A stretch of DNA of 64,000 bases, taken from contig JABZFP010000013.1 in assembly GCA_014237395.1 (NCBI GenBank), forward strand, positions 104,202 through 168,201, read 5' to 3'. A program made the translations under genes and the position numbers. The stretch is from Desulfobacteraceae bacterium. Its GTDB lineage: Bacteria > Desulfobacterota > Desulfobacteria > Desulfobacterales > UBA5852. The notes beneath the pieces were generated by a model. That model searched no databases and was not told where the DNA came from. It was given only the letters and a program-made list of their open reading frames with translations. Every line of letters starts with the position of its first letter. The first letter of the stretch is position 1. Positions 1 to 8,729 of this stretch are shown in pieces.

Positions 1-143
1 TCCGGACTTAAAATTCTGCCTCCCACACGGTCCCGGGCTTCGAGCAAAACATAAGGTTTTTTCTTTTTTGATAGCAGAAAGGCCGCATAAATCCCGCTGA
101 GGCCGCCCCCAATGATGATCGTATCAACTTTTTCCGTATGCAT
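1..143 (-). CDS. FAD-dependent amine oxidase-like protein, N-terminal part only
   Basis: The gene runs off the left edge, so only about 47 residues are visible. They begin with a nucleotide-binding dinucleotide fold, VDTIIIGGGLSGIYAA (GxGxxG at about residues 9-14). An acidic strand end follows (LLEARDRVGGRIL), the pattern of the flavin-containing monoamine oxidase/phytoene desaturase superfamily, where E binds the ribose of FAD and RxGGR contacts the cofactor. The start is the ATG at 143, with a GGTGG stretch about 13 nt upstream. The substrate cannot be judged because the catalytic part lies outside the window. Confidence 0.75.
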   Translation of the reverse strand, partial: MHTEKVDTIIIGGGLSGIYAAFLLSKKKKPYVLLEARDRVGGRILSP

Positions 144-457
144 ATCTGCTTTGAATCCACCTTTTATCGATCTCGATCAATCCGTCGGCTTTTTTCCCAA
201 AGCGTTATGCGCATAGAAAATTGAAAAATCAATGGTTTCTGCCTGAAATACGCAGGCGTCCCCCGGCTGGAGATGGAAGGCCACCGGACAAGCAAATGTA
301 ATCGTCTATCGCTAATGTCCGGGAACGAAATAAGCCCTCTGTCAATTCAGGCTGTGTTTTTCTACGTTTTTTTCCACGCATGACGGGAAGTGTTATGGAA
401 CAGGGGGGCGGCAGGTGTTCCCACCGATGATCCCATGTGATGCGTAGCTCGCCGATC

Positions 458-478
458 ATGCCGGATCAAGTCCGGCAT
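458..478. repeat. Short palindromic repeat unit
   Basis: Perfect inverted repeat with arms ATGCCGGA and TCCGGCAT around the loop TCAAG. This is the typical core of a dispersed palindromic repeat widespread in proteobacterial intergenic DNA. Related double-hairpin forms occur at 5229-5299 and 13785-13862. Confidence 0.6.
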
Positions 479-582
479 AACGGTACCAGGACTGATCGCA
501 TGTTCATCTTTTTACACGAAAAAAAGAATCCACCCCGGAACGGCAGACCATCTCCGGGTCTTCCACCTAGTGTGGGGGGTTG

Positions 583-605
583 GCTAAAAACGAACCCGCC
601 GGGTT
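583..605 (-). terminator. Candidate intrinsic terminator of the REC-SBP-CheW gene
   Basis: On the minus strand, a few bases after the stop codon, AACCC-GGC-GGGTT forms a short GC-rich hairpin followed by CGTTTTTAG. The stem is only 5 bp, but its position and T-run fit Rho-independent termination. Confidence 0.55.
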
Positions 606-610
606 TCGGA

Positions 611-2590
611 TCAGGCCGCGTGGGCCTCATCCTCCGGCGAAACCCAGCGGGTCAGTCGTTCGTCCTCCTGAAGGACATGGTCGATATCCAGAAGCATCCG
701 GATACCTTTTTCGGCTTTCGCCATGGCGAGAATGTGACGGGTGTCTATGCGGGCGCCGAACTTTGGCGTGGGGTCGATCTGGCTGGAACGGATGGTCAGC
801 ACTTCGGAAACCGAATCAACGGCGACACCGATAGACAACGCCTGGCCGGCATGATCGGAATCCAGCACCACGATGCAGCTGCGATCGCCGGAGGCGGGTG
901 CCCCCAAGCCGAACTTGACCCGCAGGTCGATAATTGGAATGGTGCGGCCCCGCAGACTGATCACGCCGCGGATATAAGGCGGGGCCTGGGGAATGCTGCG
1001 AATGGGCAGCATGCCGACAATTTCCTTGATGCGCAGGATGTCGATGCCGTATTGCTGACCATCCAAACTGAAGGTCAGGTACTTGCCCTCCAAGTTCAGT
1101 TTGGACTTGTCTCCACCGCTCTCCACCCGGGTGTTGCGGGTGAGCAAATCGACCGCCGTACGGTCGGCAATATGCAGATAGCCCGGCAGGTTGCTGGACA
1201 CCCGGTCCTTGCAGGCCGCATCGGCAAACCGGGTATCGACGAACGCCTCCAAGTCCACCGGCGTGCCGATCCGCATGCGCTTGACCATGTAATCGTTCAT
1301 GGTACGCAGATCTTCGATGGCCGGGTACAAGTCGCCGGTTTTGATGCCCTTTACTTCACTCAGCACATTCTTGAGCACCGGCACCTTCAAGCCAAGCGTC
1401 TTGTTCGGATCCAGGAACGCCACCCCGATCTCGGCCGCCATTTCCGGTTTTTGGTCGATAAACTTGCCCGCCTTGACCAGCATCTCGGTAAACTCGTAGA
1501 CCGCCTCGGTGTGAGGTTCGATGAAGTCATCCCGCATGGTGACCACGCAGCAGGGATGATTTTCCCACAGCTCGCTGCTCAGAAACTGCAGGTCGGCCGC
1601 TCCCGAAGCAATCGCTTTGGTCCCCAGAGGCTCCGCCACCATAAATCCCGCCGCGGTATGATTGCTTTGCATGAATTCCTGCATCTTGATGGGCGCCACC
1701 ACTTCGAAATTGACGTCGCTCTGGCCTTCGCCCACCATGCCGGGGGTGAGACCGATGCTGCTGAAAAATAGGTGGGCCAGCATGTGGTGCACGGACATCT
1801 TGTGCGGGATATAAAAGGAGTGGGCGCGGAAATAATCGGCATACGGTTCAGCATACCCTTCCCGGTTGCTGCGCACGAAAATGCTGCCGTTCTTATGGGC
1901 CAGAAGGGTCAGTTTGATCGGCACGCCAAAATTATAAAGATCCATGGCAATCGGCGCCAGGATCAGGGCGGCGTCCACCGCCCCTTTTTCCAGGGCGTCC
2001 TGGACGGGGTTCCACCCCGGCATGCAAACGGTTTCCAGCTCGAAATGCTGAGGCTGCAGGTCGCCCTTCGCGATCAGGTGCTTCAACACTCCCAGAATGA
2101 GATGGTCCGTAATCTGGATGTGGGCCACTTTCAGTTTCACCCGGCCGTTGACTTTTTTACGCGGCCCTTGCGGTTGACCCGTCGGTTCGTTTTCAGCGCT
2201 CACCAGACCGAGGGCTTCGTCGATCTTGCTTTTCAATTCCGCTTCATTGAAGGGCTTGGCCACGAAAGCGTCGACCCCGGCATCCACGGCTTTTTTCTCC
2301 TGGGCCTTGTCGCCCTGGCCGGTGGCCATCAAGAAAGGGATCGTCGCCGTGGCCGCAGTGGCCCGTACCCAGCAGAGCAGTTCGTAACCGTCCCTGTTGG
2401 GCATGTTCCAGTCGCTGATGATCAGGTCGACCTTGCGGTCCCCCTGGAGGATGCCGATGGCTTCGTCCCCGTCCACCGCTTCGACGATACCGTCAAACCC
2501 CAGCGCTTTGAGGGTCTTGATTTCAATTTTCCGCATGACCGCGGTGTCTTCAACCAACAGGATCTGGACATTTTTGGGATCAAAGGCCAT
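611..2590 (-). CDS. Response-regulator / periplasmic-binding-like / CheW fusion protein
   Basis: A 659-residue cytoplasmic protein with three joined modules and no signal peptide. Residues about 7-125 are a receiver domain with the acidic pair E14-D15, phospho-acceptor D60 in ISDWNMP, and the conserved Lys in AKPF. Residues about 150-450 resemble the NMT1/SsuA/NrtA-type substrate-binding fold of nitrate, sulfonate and taurine importers. Residues about 515-650 are a CheW domain (YLTFSLDGQQYGIDILRIKEIV, then YIRGVISLRG and PIIDLR in order). CheV proteins are CheW-REC, so here the order is reversed and a binding-protein fold is inserted. It probably couples a cytosolic ligand and phosphorylation to a CheA array; the ligand is unknown. 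Start ATG at 2590 has TGAGGA upstream. Confidence 0.85.
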   Translation of the reverse strand: MAFDPKNVQILLVEDTAVMRKIEIKTLKALGFDGIVEAVDGDEAIGILQGDRKVDLIISDWNMPNRDGYELLCWVRATAATATIPFLMATGQGDKAQEKKAVDAGVDAFVAKPFNEAELKSKIDEALGLVSAENEPTGQPQGPRKKVNGRVKLKVAHIQITDHLILGVLKHLIAKGDLQPQHFELETVCMPGWNPVQDALEKGAVDAALILAPIAMDLYNFGVPIKLTLLAHKNGSIFVRSNREGYAEPYADYFRAHSFYIPHKMSVHHMLAHLFFSSIGLTPGMVGEGQSDVNFEVVAPIKMQEFMQSNHTAAGFMVAEPLGTKAIASGAADLQFLSSELWENHPCCVVTMRDDFIEPHTEAVYEFTEMLVKAGKFIDQKPEMAAEIGVAFLDPNKTLGLKVPVLKNVLSEVKGIKTGDLYPAIEDLRTMNDYMVKRMRIGTPVDLEAFVDTRFADAACKDRVSSNLPGYLHIADRTAVDLLTRNTRVESGGDKSKLNLEGKYLTFSLDGQQYGIDILRIKEIVGMLPIRSIPQAPPYIRGVISLRGRTIPIIDLRVKFGLGAPASGDRSCIVVLDSDHAGQALSIGVAVDSVSEVLTIRSSQIDPTPKFGARIDTRHILAMAKAEKGIRMLLDIDHVLQEDERLTRWVSPEDEAHAA

Positions 2591-3027
2591 CGTTTTCCTC
2601 AGATTGATGTCGTTGTAATTCAGAGGGTATCACACGCCGCCGCAAAGAGATGAAGTTCGGCTATTCCAGGGGCATCTGAAGCAGCCGGAACAGGGCCCAT
2701 CCGTCAGTATCGACTGGCGATGCTTACACTGCTTATCGGCCGTTAACCCACCAACTTTAATGGAAAAGGCCTCCCCGTAAAAATTTCGGAGCAGGACTTT
2801 AACCCACACAACGTACTGATAATAATATTATTTCTAATCCACATCCTGGAGAACATCCGACCGCCAGGCGGTCACGCCGTCCATCTTTATGAAATCTTTA
2901 CAGACGCGACTCAAATCGTGGTTATCGTCTGGGTGTTGACGCCGGATGCCGATCTAAAAGGTCGCGGCATGCTGCCAGCCAAACGGGCGCATCCGGCCGG
3001 CCGCCCATCCATAGGAAAGAAATCGCC
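2591..3027. other. Divergent intergenic region between the CheW fusion and msrA
   Basis: About 440 bases between divergent genes, so it should hold both promoters. A short AT-rich stretch near 2818-2840 is the likeliest promoter area, but I cannot point to a clear -35/-10 pair. No supported small gene was found. Confidence 0.5.
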
Positions 3028-3849
3028 ATGCGAAATATGTTGTGCGCCATCATTGTTTTGACCGTCACGGCAGCCAGTGCCGCCATCCTGATGGCGTCCT
3101 GTTCCCGATCTGGAGAATCCAACGGTGGCCGCCACCCATTGCCCAAGGAGCCTGTCATGAAGCTTACCGCTCAGAACATGTCATCGCCGGGAACAATCCC
3201 GCCCATCGACGCCGCCGCCCCGCAGGCCTTCGATACCGCCACCTTTGGTTTGGGGTGATTCTGGGGCGTGGATGCCCAGTTCGGGGCCATCGAGGGTGTC
3301 ATTCGAACACGCGTGGGATACGCCGGAGGACAAACGGAAAATCCGGACTACGGCAACATCGGCGACCACACCGAAGCCGTGCAGGTGGATTTTGACCCGG
3401 AAAAGATCGCCTACGCAACATTGCTGGCGGTCTTCTGGGAAAGCCATCGTCCGGACAGTCGATCCTGGAAACGCCAGTACCTGAACGCGGTCTTCTACGA
3501 CGATGCGCGCCAGGAGCGGGAGGCCCTGGCATCCAGAGCCGCCCTTGAAAAAAAGCTCGGCCGCGGCGTGCGTACGGAAGTGCTCCCGCTGCGATCGTTT
3601 ACCAGGGCCGAGGATTACCACCAGAAATATATCCTGAAACGCGCGTCGGATCTCATGCGGGAGCTGACCCGCATTTATCCGAACCACACGGACCTGGTGG
3701 ATTCCACGGCCGTCGCGCGCCTCAATGGCTATGTCGGCGGCCACGGCAGCCCGGAGCAGTTCGCCCGCGAAATCGAAACCCTTGGACTGAGCCCGGAAGG
3801 CCGGAAGAAGGTCGAAAACATGGTCCGCGGGAAGGGACCGTTCAATTAG
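3028..3849 (+). CDS. msrA: Selenocysteine-containing peptide methionine sulfoxide reductase MsrA, predicted lipoprotein
   Basis: MsrA reduces methionine-S-sulfoxide in proteins. The frame is 273 residues long if the TGA at 3256-3258 is read as selenocysteine (U77). The MsrA catalytic motif GCFWG then becomes GUFWG, and homology continues without a break: TRVGYAGG, HTEAVQV and YHQKYI are all in frame. A stop-then-restart reading would cut the enzyme exactly at its active site. The N terminus is a signal peptide with a lipobox-like ILMASC (C25), so the enzyme probably sits on the periplasmic side. No cysteine follows U77, so the resolving thiol must come from elsewhere. A small hairpin follows the TGA, as expected for a bacterial SECIS. 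The start ATG at 3028 gives a good signal peptide. Confidence 0.9.
3256..3279 (+). promoter_or_regulatory. UGA selenocysteine codon with candidate bacterial SECIS hairpin
   Basis: The UGA at 3256-3258 is followed by CTGGG (3261-3265) and CCCAG (3275-3279), enclosing a GCGTGGATG loop. Bacterial SECIS elements are short hairpins just downstream of the UGA with exposed G/U bases in the loop, and this one fits that size and position. The stem is only 5 bp. Confidence 0.55.
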
Positions 3850-3975
3850 CCCGTGCCGTGCGATCCTATCTTGACGCCTTGGCAGGGCTCGTCTAAGTTA
3901 GAGGGCATTTTTCAGAGCGGGGCCTCGATCAGACCCCGCACCTTTTTCCTTGTCACTCAATCTAAGGAGTCCCCC

Positions 3976-5094
3976 ATGAATCTCAAAAAGAACCTTCGTA
4001 TCGGCGTTGTCATGATCATTGCCCTCGTGGGGCTCGCCATGGTGAGTGGTGTCCCGACCGCCGATGCCGCATCCAAAAAACTCAAAGTCGCCTTCGCCCT
4101 GCTGTGGACCATCGACGACCAGGGGTGGACCACGGCCCACTACCACGGCATCGAGTACCTCAAGGCCAAAATGGGCGACCAGATCGAGATCAGCTACACC
4201 GAAAAAGTCCTGGCGGCCGATGCCGAGCGGGTCTTCCGCAATTACGCCCAGCAGGGTTACGATATCATCTTCGGCACCACCTTCGAACACATGGACCCCA
4301 TGCTCAACGTGGCCAAAGATTACCCGGACATCGCTTTCGAACACTGCTCCGGCTTCAAGACCGGCCCCAACATGGGCAACTACTTCGCCCGCATGTACCA
4401 GGGGGAATACCTGGCCGGCTACATGGCCGGACTCATGGGCTTTAAAAACGTGGGCACCGTGGCCACCAACCCGATTCCCGAACCCATCCGGGGCATCAAC
4501 GCCTTTACCATCGGGCTGCACAAGGGACTCAAGGAAGCCGGCCATGCGTTTGAGGCCGACAAGGCCAACACCGTCGTCTGGCTCAAAGCCTGGCGCGATG
4601 CCATCAACGAGACCACCCTGGCCGAAACCCTGGTGGCCCGCAAACACGACCTGATTCGCCAGATGGCCGATACGCCTGACAGTTCGGTGGCCGCCTGCGC
4701 CGCCGGCGTTCCGGCCATCGGCTATGGCGAAGACGCGGCCCGCTACGGGGCCGACTGCGCCCTGGTGTCCTCGGTCTGGAACTGGGGACCGATCTACGTG
4801 GACAAGGTTCAACAGGTCATGGACGGCACCTGGAAAGCCGGCGAATACTGGGGCGGCTTCGACAAGAACAATGTCGTGCTGAGCGACTTCCATGCCACGG
4901 TGCCTGAAGCCGTGCGGCAAAAAGTGATGGCCGAAAAGGATAAGCTCGCAGCGGGGCAGGATGACATTTTTGCCGGCCCGCTCTACGACCAGAAGGGTAC
5001 CCTCATGGTCCCCGAGGGGCAGAAAGCTTCCGACAAAGATCTTCTCACCATGGGCTGGCTGGTGAAAGGCGTTCGCGGAAGCATCCCGCAATAA
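3976..5094 (+). CDS. BMP-family (Med/NupN-like) nucleoside-binding protein of an ABC importer
   Basis: A 372-residue secreted binding protein with a signal peptide (hydrophobic core about 10-24, cleavage near A31). The mature part starts KKLKVAFALLWTIDDQGW, typical of the PF02608 BMP family, which delivers purine nucleosides to Nup/BmpDEFG-type importers. The start ATG at 3976 has AAGGAG 8 nt upstream; the frame is open farther upstream, but no signal peptide would result. It is followed by a phosphoribosyltransferase, a double ATPase and two permeases on the same strand, a complete uptake set. A 367-base gap with repeats separates it from the rest of the operon. Confidence 0.87.
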   Translation: MNLKKNLRIGVVMIIALVGLAMVSGVPTADAASKKLKVAFALLWTIDDQGWTTAHYHGIEYLKAKMGDQIEISYTEKVLAADAERVFRNYAQQGYDIIFGTTFEHMDPMLNVAKDYPDIAFEHCSGFKTGPNMGNYFARMYQGEYLAGYMAGLMGFKNVGTVATNPIPEPIRGINAFTIGLHKGLKEAGHAFEADKANTVVWLKAWRDAINETTLAETLVARKHDLIRQMADTPDSSVAACAAGVPAIGYGEDAARYGADCALVSSVWNWGPIYVDKVQQVMDGTWKAGEYWGGFDKNNVVLSDFHATVPEAVRQKVMAEKDKLAAGQDDIFAGPLYDQKGTLMVPEGQKASDKDLLTMGWLVKGVRGSIPQ

Positions 5095-5461
5095 AACATA
5101 AACGTCTTCACGGCTGTTCTTGCCGTTCTCCCATTGTCACAAGGGCGAACATCGGGGTCGTGGACGATAAAGGCGCGGCGCGTTCTTTTGATTCATTTTC
5201 TTCATGGCGCCGTAAAAAGTCCTTAAGCCGTCACTCCCGCGAAGGCGGGAGTCCAGAACCCATTGAAATAACTGGATCCCCGCCTGCGCGGGGATGACGA
5301 AAGGATTACCGCGGCGGCTTTTTCCAAACGCATCTTTTTTTGTGCGGGCAAGAAAATGAATGACTAAAACAAATGGGGCGGGATTCATAACATCCCTCGA
5401 GGCCACCACCCAAAGGCCAGGTTTGAACTTTCAATAGACTTCTTTTTAATGGAGGTTTCCC
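5095..5461. other. Intergenic region carrying nested palindromic repeats
   Basis: The gap within the nucleoside-uptake operon is filled by repeat DNA. An outer element (about 5182-5372) has ends that match the terminal parts of the 13.5 kb and 20.9 kb repeats (TTCATTTTCTT ... AAGAAAATGAA). Inside it is a compact double hairpin at 5229-5299. No gene is supported here. The ribosome binding site of the next gene (GGAGGT) lies at its right end. Confidence 0.6.
5229..5299. repeat. Double-hairpin dispersed repeat
   Basis: Bounded by CGTCA and TGACG. It contains two GC-rich hairpins, CTCCCGC-GAAG-GCGGGAG and CCCCGC-CTGC-GCGGGG, separated by about 20 bases. This is the common REP-like intergenic repeat of many proteobacteria; a second copy with changed stems lies at 13785-13862. 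Confidence 0.75.
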
Positions 5462-6106
5462 ATGGACGTGCTGGGCGGGTTGGAATCAGGCGAAAAATAC
5501 CGTCTGGAGGTGCCGGGGCTGGGCTACGGGGTGGACATCCCCTACACCGTCCTGCCTTCCGGCGATCGCCGTCTCCGCATTGCCTCCCTCAACCTGGTGG
5601 GCCAGACCCGGCTCAACCGGGACCTGGGACGCCTGCTGGCGGCCCGGATTCAGGAGGTCTTTCCCGATCTGCAAGGCCTGGTTTTCCTGACGGCCGTGGA
5701 GAAAGCCCTCATGCTGGTCCAGACCGTCGCCCAGGAAATCGAGCTGGAGGCCGTGGCCGTGGCCTACAACCGGGTCAAACCCCACATGGAAGCGGACTGC
5801 CGCCCACTGATCCAGGTGGGCTCGTCCTCGGTAACGAGCGGCAGCAAGTTCATGGCCATTTACGAGCGGGACATCAACCTGATCGCCACGGCCTCCCTGG
5901 GCATCGTGGTCATCGATGACGTGGTTAGCACCGGCGGAACGCTGCTGGCCATGGAAGATCTCCTGGAAGAGGTCGCCGCCCATCTCAACCGTCCCCTGCC
6001 GGCTATCCAGGCGGTTTTCTGTGTGGCCCAGGAAGGCGAACTGCAGACCCTGCCGGCCTACCCGATCTACTGTCTGACGCGGCTGCCCAACCCCGAATTC
6101 ATCTGA
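5462..6106 (+). CDS. Purine phosphoribosyltransferase-like protein
   Basis: A 214-residue type I phosphoribosyltransferase. The PRPP-binding loop VVIDDVVSTGGT is at residues 149-160, two acidic residues followed by TGGT as in adenine/xanthine phosphoribosyltransferases. The enzyme would join a free purine base to PRPP. It lies between the BMP binding protein and the transporter ATPase, with only 11 bases before the next gene. This suggests that imported nucleobases are trapped as nucleotides directly after uptake. GGAGGT precedes the ATG at 5462. The precise base is not readable from the sequence. Confidence 0.8.
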   Translation: MDVLGGLESGEKYRLEVPGLGYGVDIPYTVLPSGDRRLRIASLNLVGQTRLNRDLGRLLAARIQEVFPDLQGLVFLTAVEKALMLVQTVAQEIELEAVAVAYNRVKPHMEADCRPLIQVGSSSVTSGSKFMAIYERDINLIATASLGIVVIDDVVSTGGTLLAMEDLLEEVAAHLNRPLPAIQAVFCVAQEGELQTLPAYPIYCLTRLPNPEFI

Positions 6107-6117
6107 TTCCAAATGCC

Positions 6118-7629
6118 ATGACCGTATCCGTCCCCCCTGTCCTGACGTTAAACAGCCTGAGCAAACGCTTCGGTGACGTTTACGCCAACCGGGCCGTCAG
6201 CTGGACCCTCCAGGCCGGACGCATCTATGCCCTGCTGGGCGAAAACGGCGCCGGCAAGAGCACCTTGATGTCCATCCTGTCGGGCCGCTACCAGCCCGAC
6301 AGCGGGGGTATTCAGCTCAAGGGCCGGCCGGTGCACTTTCAGTCGCCGGCCCAGGCGCTCGAGATGGGCATCGGCATGGTCTACCAGCGCTTCATGCTGG
6401 TGGATTCCCTGACGGTGACCGAAAACATCCTCCTGCGGGGCGGCCCGATCCACCTGAGAGCCAACCAGGATATTCGGCATATCCGTGAACTGGCCGAGCG
6501 CTACGGCCTTGCCGTAAAACCGGAGATGACAGTGCGGGACTTGTCCATGGGCGAGCGTCAGCGGGTGGAAATCCTCAAGCTCCTGCACCGTCGGGCGGAC
6601 ATCCTGATCTTCGACGAGCCCACGGCCGTCCTCACCCATACCGAAATCGAGGGGTTGTTTGCCGTCTTCCGGCGGCTCAGGGCCGAGGGCAAGACGATTA
6701 TCTTCATCACCCACAAACTGGAAGAAGTCATGGCGGTGGCCGACGACATCGCCGTCATGCGGCGCGGCCGAATGGTCAGTCAGCTCCCCGCCGACAAGGT
6801 GCGCAGCCGTCACGACCTGGCCCGCCTGATGGTGGGGCGCGAGGTCATCCTCAACGTGGACAAACCGCCCGTCACCGTCGGAGATCCCGTCATGACCGCA
6901 AGCGGCCTGACCGGACCCGCCGGGACAAGCCGCCCGGCGTTTCAGGACATTGACTTCGATGTCCGGCGGGGCGAAATCTTCACCATTACCGGCGTGGCCG
7001 GCAACGGCCAGGAAGCCCTGGTGGCGGCCCTGGCCGGCCTCGCCCCCCTGGACGGCGGGACGGTGACCTTCGGCAACCACACCTATTCAGCCGCCCGGTG
7101 GCGCCAACGCCCGGCCAGCGGCATGGCCTACATTCCGGAAGATCGGGATCGCACCGGATCCATCGGGGCCTTCAGCCTGGTGGAAAATTATATCCTGACC
7201 CAACTGAACGCCTTCGGTCGGTCTTTCCTGGTCGACCGGCACCAGGCCGAACAGAAGACCGCCGAGGCTGTCGCACGCTTTCAGATCCGCGGCGGCGGTA
7301 TCCTGGGACCGGCGGGCCATCTATCCGGGGGCAATCTCCAGAAGCTCATCCTGGCCCGGGAACTCTCCCGCCGACCGGATCTGCTCATTGCGGAGCAGCC
7401 CACCCAGGGGCTCGATGTCCAGGCCACCGAAGACGTCTGGCAGGCCCTCCTGCGTCAGCGAAAAACGTCGGCGGTGCTGATGGTCACCGGCGATCTCAAG
7501 GAAGCGCTGTCCCTTTCCGATCGCATTGCCGTCATGTTTCGCGGCCGAATTCTGGATATCGTTTCCGCCCGCGACACAGCCGACATCGACCGCATCAAAC
7601 TGCTCATGGCCGGCATAGAGGCGCATTGA
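6118..7629 (+). CDS. Nucleoside ABC importer, tandem ATP-binding subunit (NupO/RbsA type)
   Basis: A 503-residue ATPase with two ABC domains in one chain. The first has a complete Walker A (GENGAGKST, 41-49), signature LSMGERQ and Walker B DEPTAVLT. The second has a degenerate Walker A (GVAGNGQE) but an intact signature LSGGNLQ and a Walker B-like region EQPTQGLD. One weak and one strong site is normal for sugar and nucleoside importers of this class. The stop codon overlaps the start of the permease gene (TGATG), indicating translational coupling. It should energise the two permeases that follow. Confidence 0.9.
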   Translation: MTVSVPPVLTLNSLSKRFGDVYANRAVSWTLQAGRIYALLGENGAGKSTLMSILSGRYQPDSGGIQLKGRPVHFQSPAQALEMGIGMVYQRFMLVDSLTVTENILLRGGPIHLRANQDIRHIRELAERYGLAVKPEMTVRDLSMGERQRVEILKLLHRRADILIFDEPTAVLTHTEIEGLFAVFRRLRAEGKTIIFITHKLEEVMAVADDIAVMRRGRMVSQLPADKVRSRHDLARLMVGREVILNVDKPPVTVGDPVMTASGLTGPAGTSRPAFQDIDFDVRRGEIFTITGVAGNGQEALVAALAGLAPLDGGTVTFGNHTYSAARWRQRPASGMAYIPEDRDRTGSIGAFSLVENYILTQLNAFGRSFLVDRHQAEQKTAEAVARFQIRGGGILGPAGHLSGGNLQKLILARELSRRPDLLIAEQPTQGLDVQATEDVWQALLRQRKTSAVLMVTGDLKEALSLSDRIAVMFRGRILDIVSARDTADIDRIKLLMAGIEAH

Positions 7630-8729
7630 TGGGCTGGCGCATCGAAAAACGTCCCGCCGTTTCAGCCCGTATGCCCGGGTGGGTTTTCCCGGCCTCTTTC
7701 GGATTCGCCATCGCCGTGGGCGCCTGCATTTTTGCCGTGCTGGGCGTCAATCCGCTGACCGCCTATGGGGTCATGCTGAAAGGCGCCTTCGGTTCCTTCT
7801 TTCACTTTTCCGAGGTCATCGTGCGCGCCATCCCGCTGATGCTGACCGGGCTGGCCGTGGCGCTGGCGGCCACCATGCTGTTGTGGAACATCGGCTGCGA
7901 GGGCCAGCTCGTCTGGGGCGGGATCTGCGCGGCGGGCGCGGGCTTGTTTCTGGCGCCCCACCTGCCGCCCTTTCTGGTGCTGCCGGTCACCATCGCGGCT
8001 GGGGCCGCCGGCGGCGCCCTGTGGGCCCTGATACCCGGCGTCTTGAAAGCCTTTCTGGCTGTCAACGAAATTCTCTCGTCGCTGCTGCTCAACTACATCG
8101 CCATCATTGTGATGGAGCACCTCTATTTCGGGCCCTGGCGCAACCCCGAGGGATACGGGTTCCCCGGTACCGCCCAGTTGGCCGAGGCCGCCCGAATCCC
8201 GCATTTCTTCGGCACCCGCATTCATTTGGGGCTCGTCCTGGCCCTCATTCTGGCGGTGGTCCTCTTCGCGGCCCTGCGCTACTCCCGCTGGGGTTACCGG
8301 GTGCGGGCCATCGGTCTCAATCCGCAGGCCGCCCGCTACGCCGGCTTCAGGATCAAAGGCCAGATCATCGGCGTCATGCTGCTCAGCGGTGCCCTGGCGG
8401 GCCTGGCCGGCATGGCCGAAGTGAGCGGCATCCATTTCCGACTCCAGCAGGGACTGGCTGTGGGCTACGGTTACGACGGCATCATCGTGGCCTGGCTGGC
8501 CCGGCTCAATCCCCTGGCCGTCCCGATAGTGGCCCTGCTGTTGGGAACCCTGATCGTGGGGGGCGAGCAGTTGCAGGCCGTGCTGCACCTGCCGGCGTCC
8601 ATCAGCATGGTGCTGGAAGCCGTGCTGCTCTTCGGCCTTTTGTTGAGTGAGGCCCTGGCCCGCTATCGATTGGTGCGAAGGCCGGCTGCCAAGGATGCAC
8701 CAACCACACAGGGGGAGGCGCCGTCATGA
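7629..8729 (+). CDS. Nucleoside ABC importer permease 1 (NupP-like)
   Basis: A 366-residue membrane protein of the BPD_transp_2 (PF02653) permease family, with about eight to ten hydrophobic segments. The motif LAVNEILSSLLLNYIA is typical of BMP-type importer permeases. The start is the ATG at 7629 overlapping the stop of the ATPase gene; the frame stays open upstream, but that part runs over the ATPase. Its own stop overlaps the next ATG (ATGA). The pair of different permeases is the expected heterodimer. Confidence 0.9.
   Translation: MGWRIEKRPAVSARMPGWVFPASFGFAIAVGACIFAVLGVNPLTAYGVMLKGAFGSFFHFSEVIVRAIPLMLTGLAVALAATMLLWNIGCEGQLVWGGICAAGAGLFLAPHLPPFLVLPVTIAAGAAGGALWALIPGVLKAFLAVNEILSSLLLNYIAIIVMEHLYFGPWRNPEGYGFPGTAQLAEAARIPHFFGTRIHLGLVLALILAVVLFAALRYSRWGYRVRAIGLNPQAARYAGFRIKGQIIGVMLLSGALAGLAGMAEVSGIHFRLQQGLAVGYGYDGIIVAWLARLNPLAVPIVALLLGTLIVGGEQLQAVLHLPASISMVLEAVLLFGLLLSEALARYRLVRRPAAKDAPTTQGEAPS

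Larger units (their letters stand above)
144..610. other. Intergenic region without a convincing gene
   Basis: This stretch lies downstream of the REC-SBP-CheW gene and upstream of the amine oxidase start, both on the minus strand. It holds a short perfect hairpin (458-478) and a terminator-like hairpin (about 583-605), listed separately. Short open frames here have no recognisable protein features or ribosome binding sites. Confidence 0.6.

Noticed and set aside
437..1771. Long plus-strand open frame antisense to the CheW-fusion gene
   Set aside because: It shows no family motifs and has the skewed composition (His, Arg, Gly, Asp-rich) expected of the reverse frame of a GC-rich gene. The minus strand has clear REC and CheW domains.
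3256..3258. TGA in msrA as a nonsense mutation (pseudogene)
   Set aside because: The TGA hits exactly the catalytic Cys codon and conservation continues after it. Two other genes show the same pattern, so selenocysteine is the better explanation.
7098..7628. Extended N terminus of the NupP-like permease
   Set aside because: The extension lies fully over the ATPase gene in another frame and has no membrane-protein character; the TGATG overlap start fits better.
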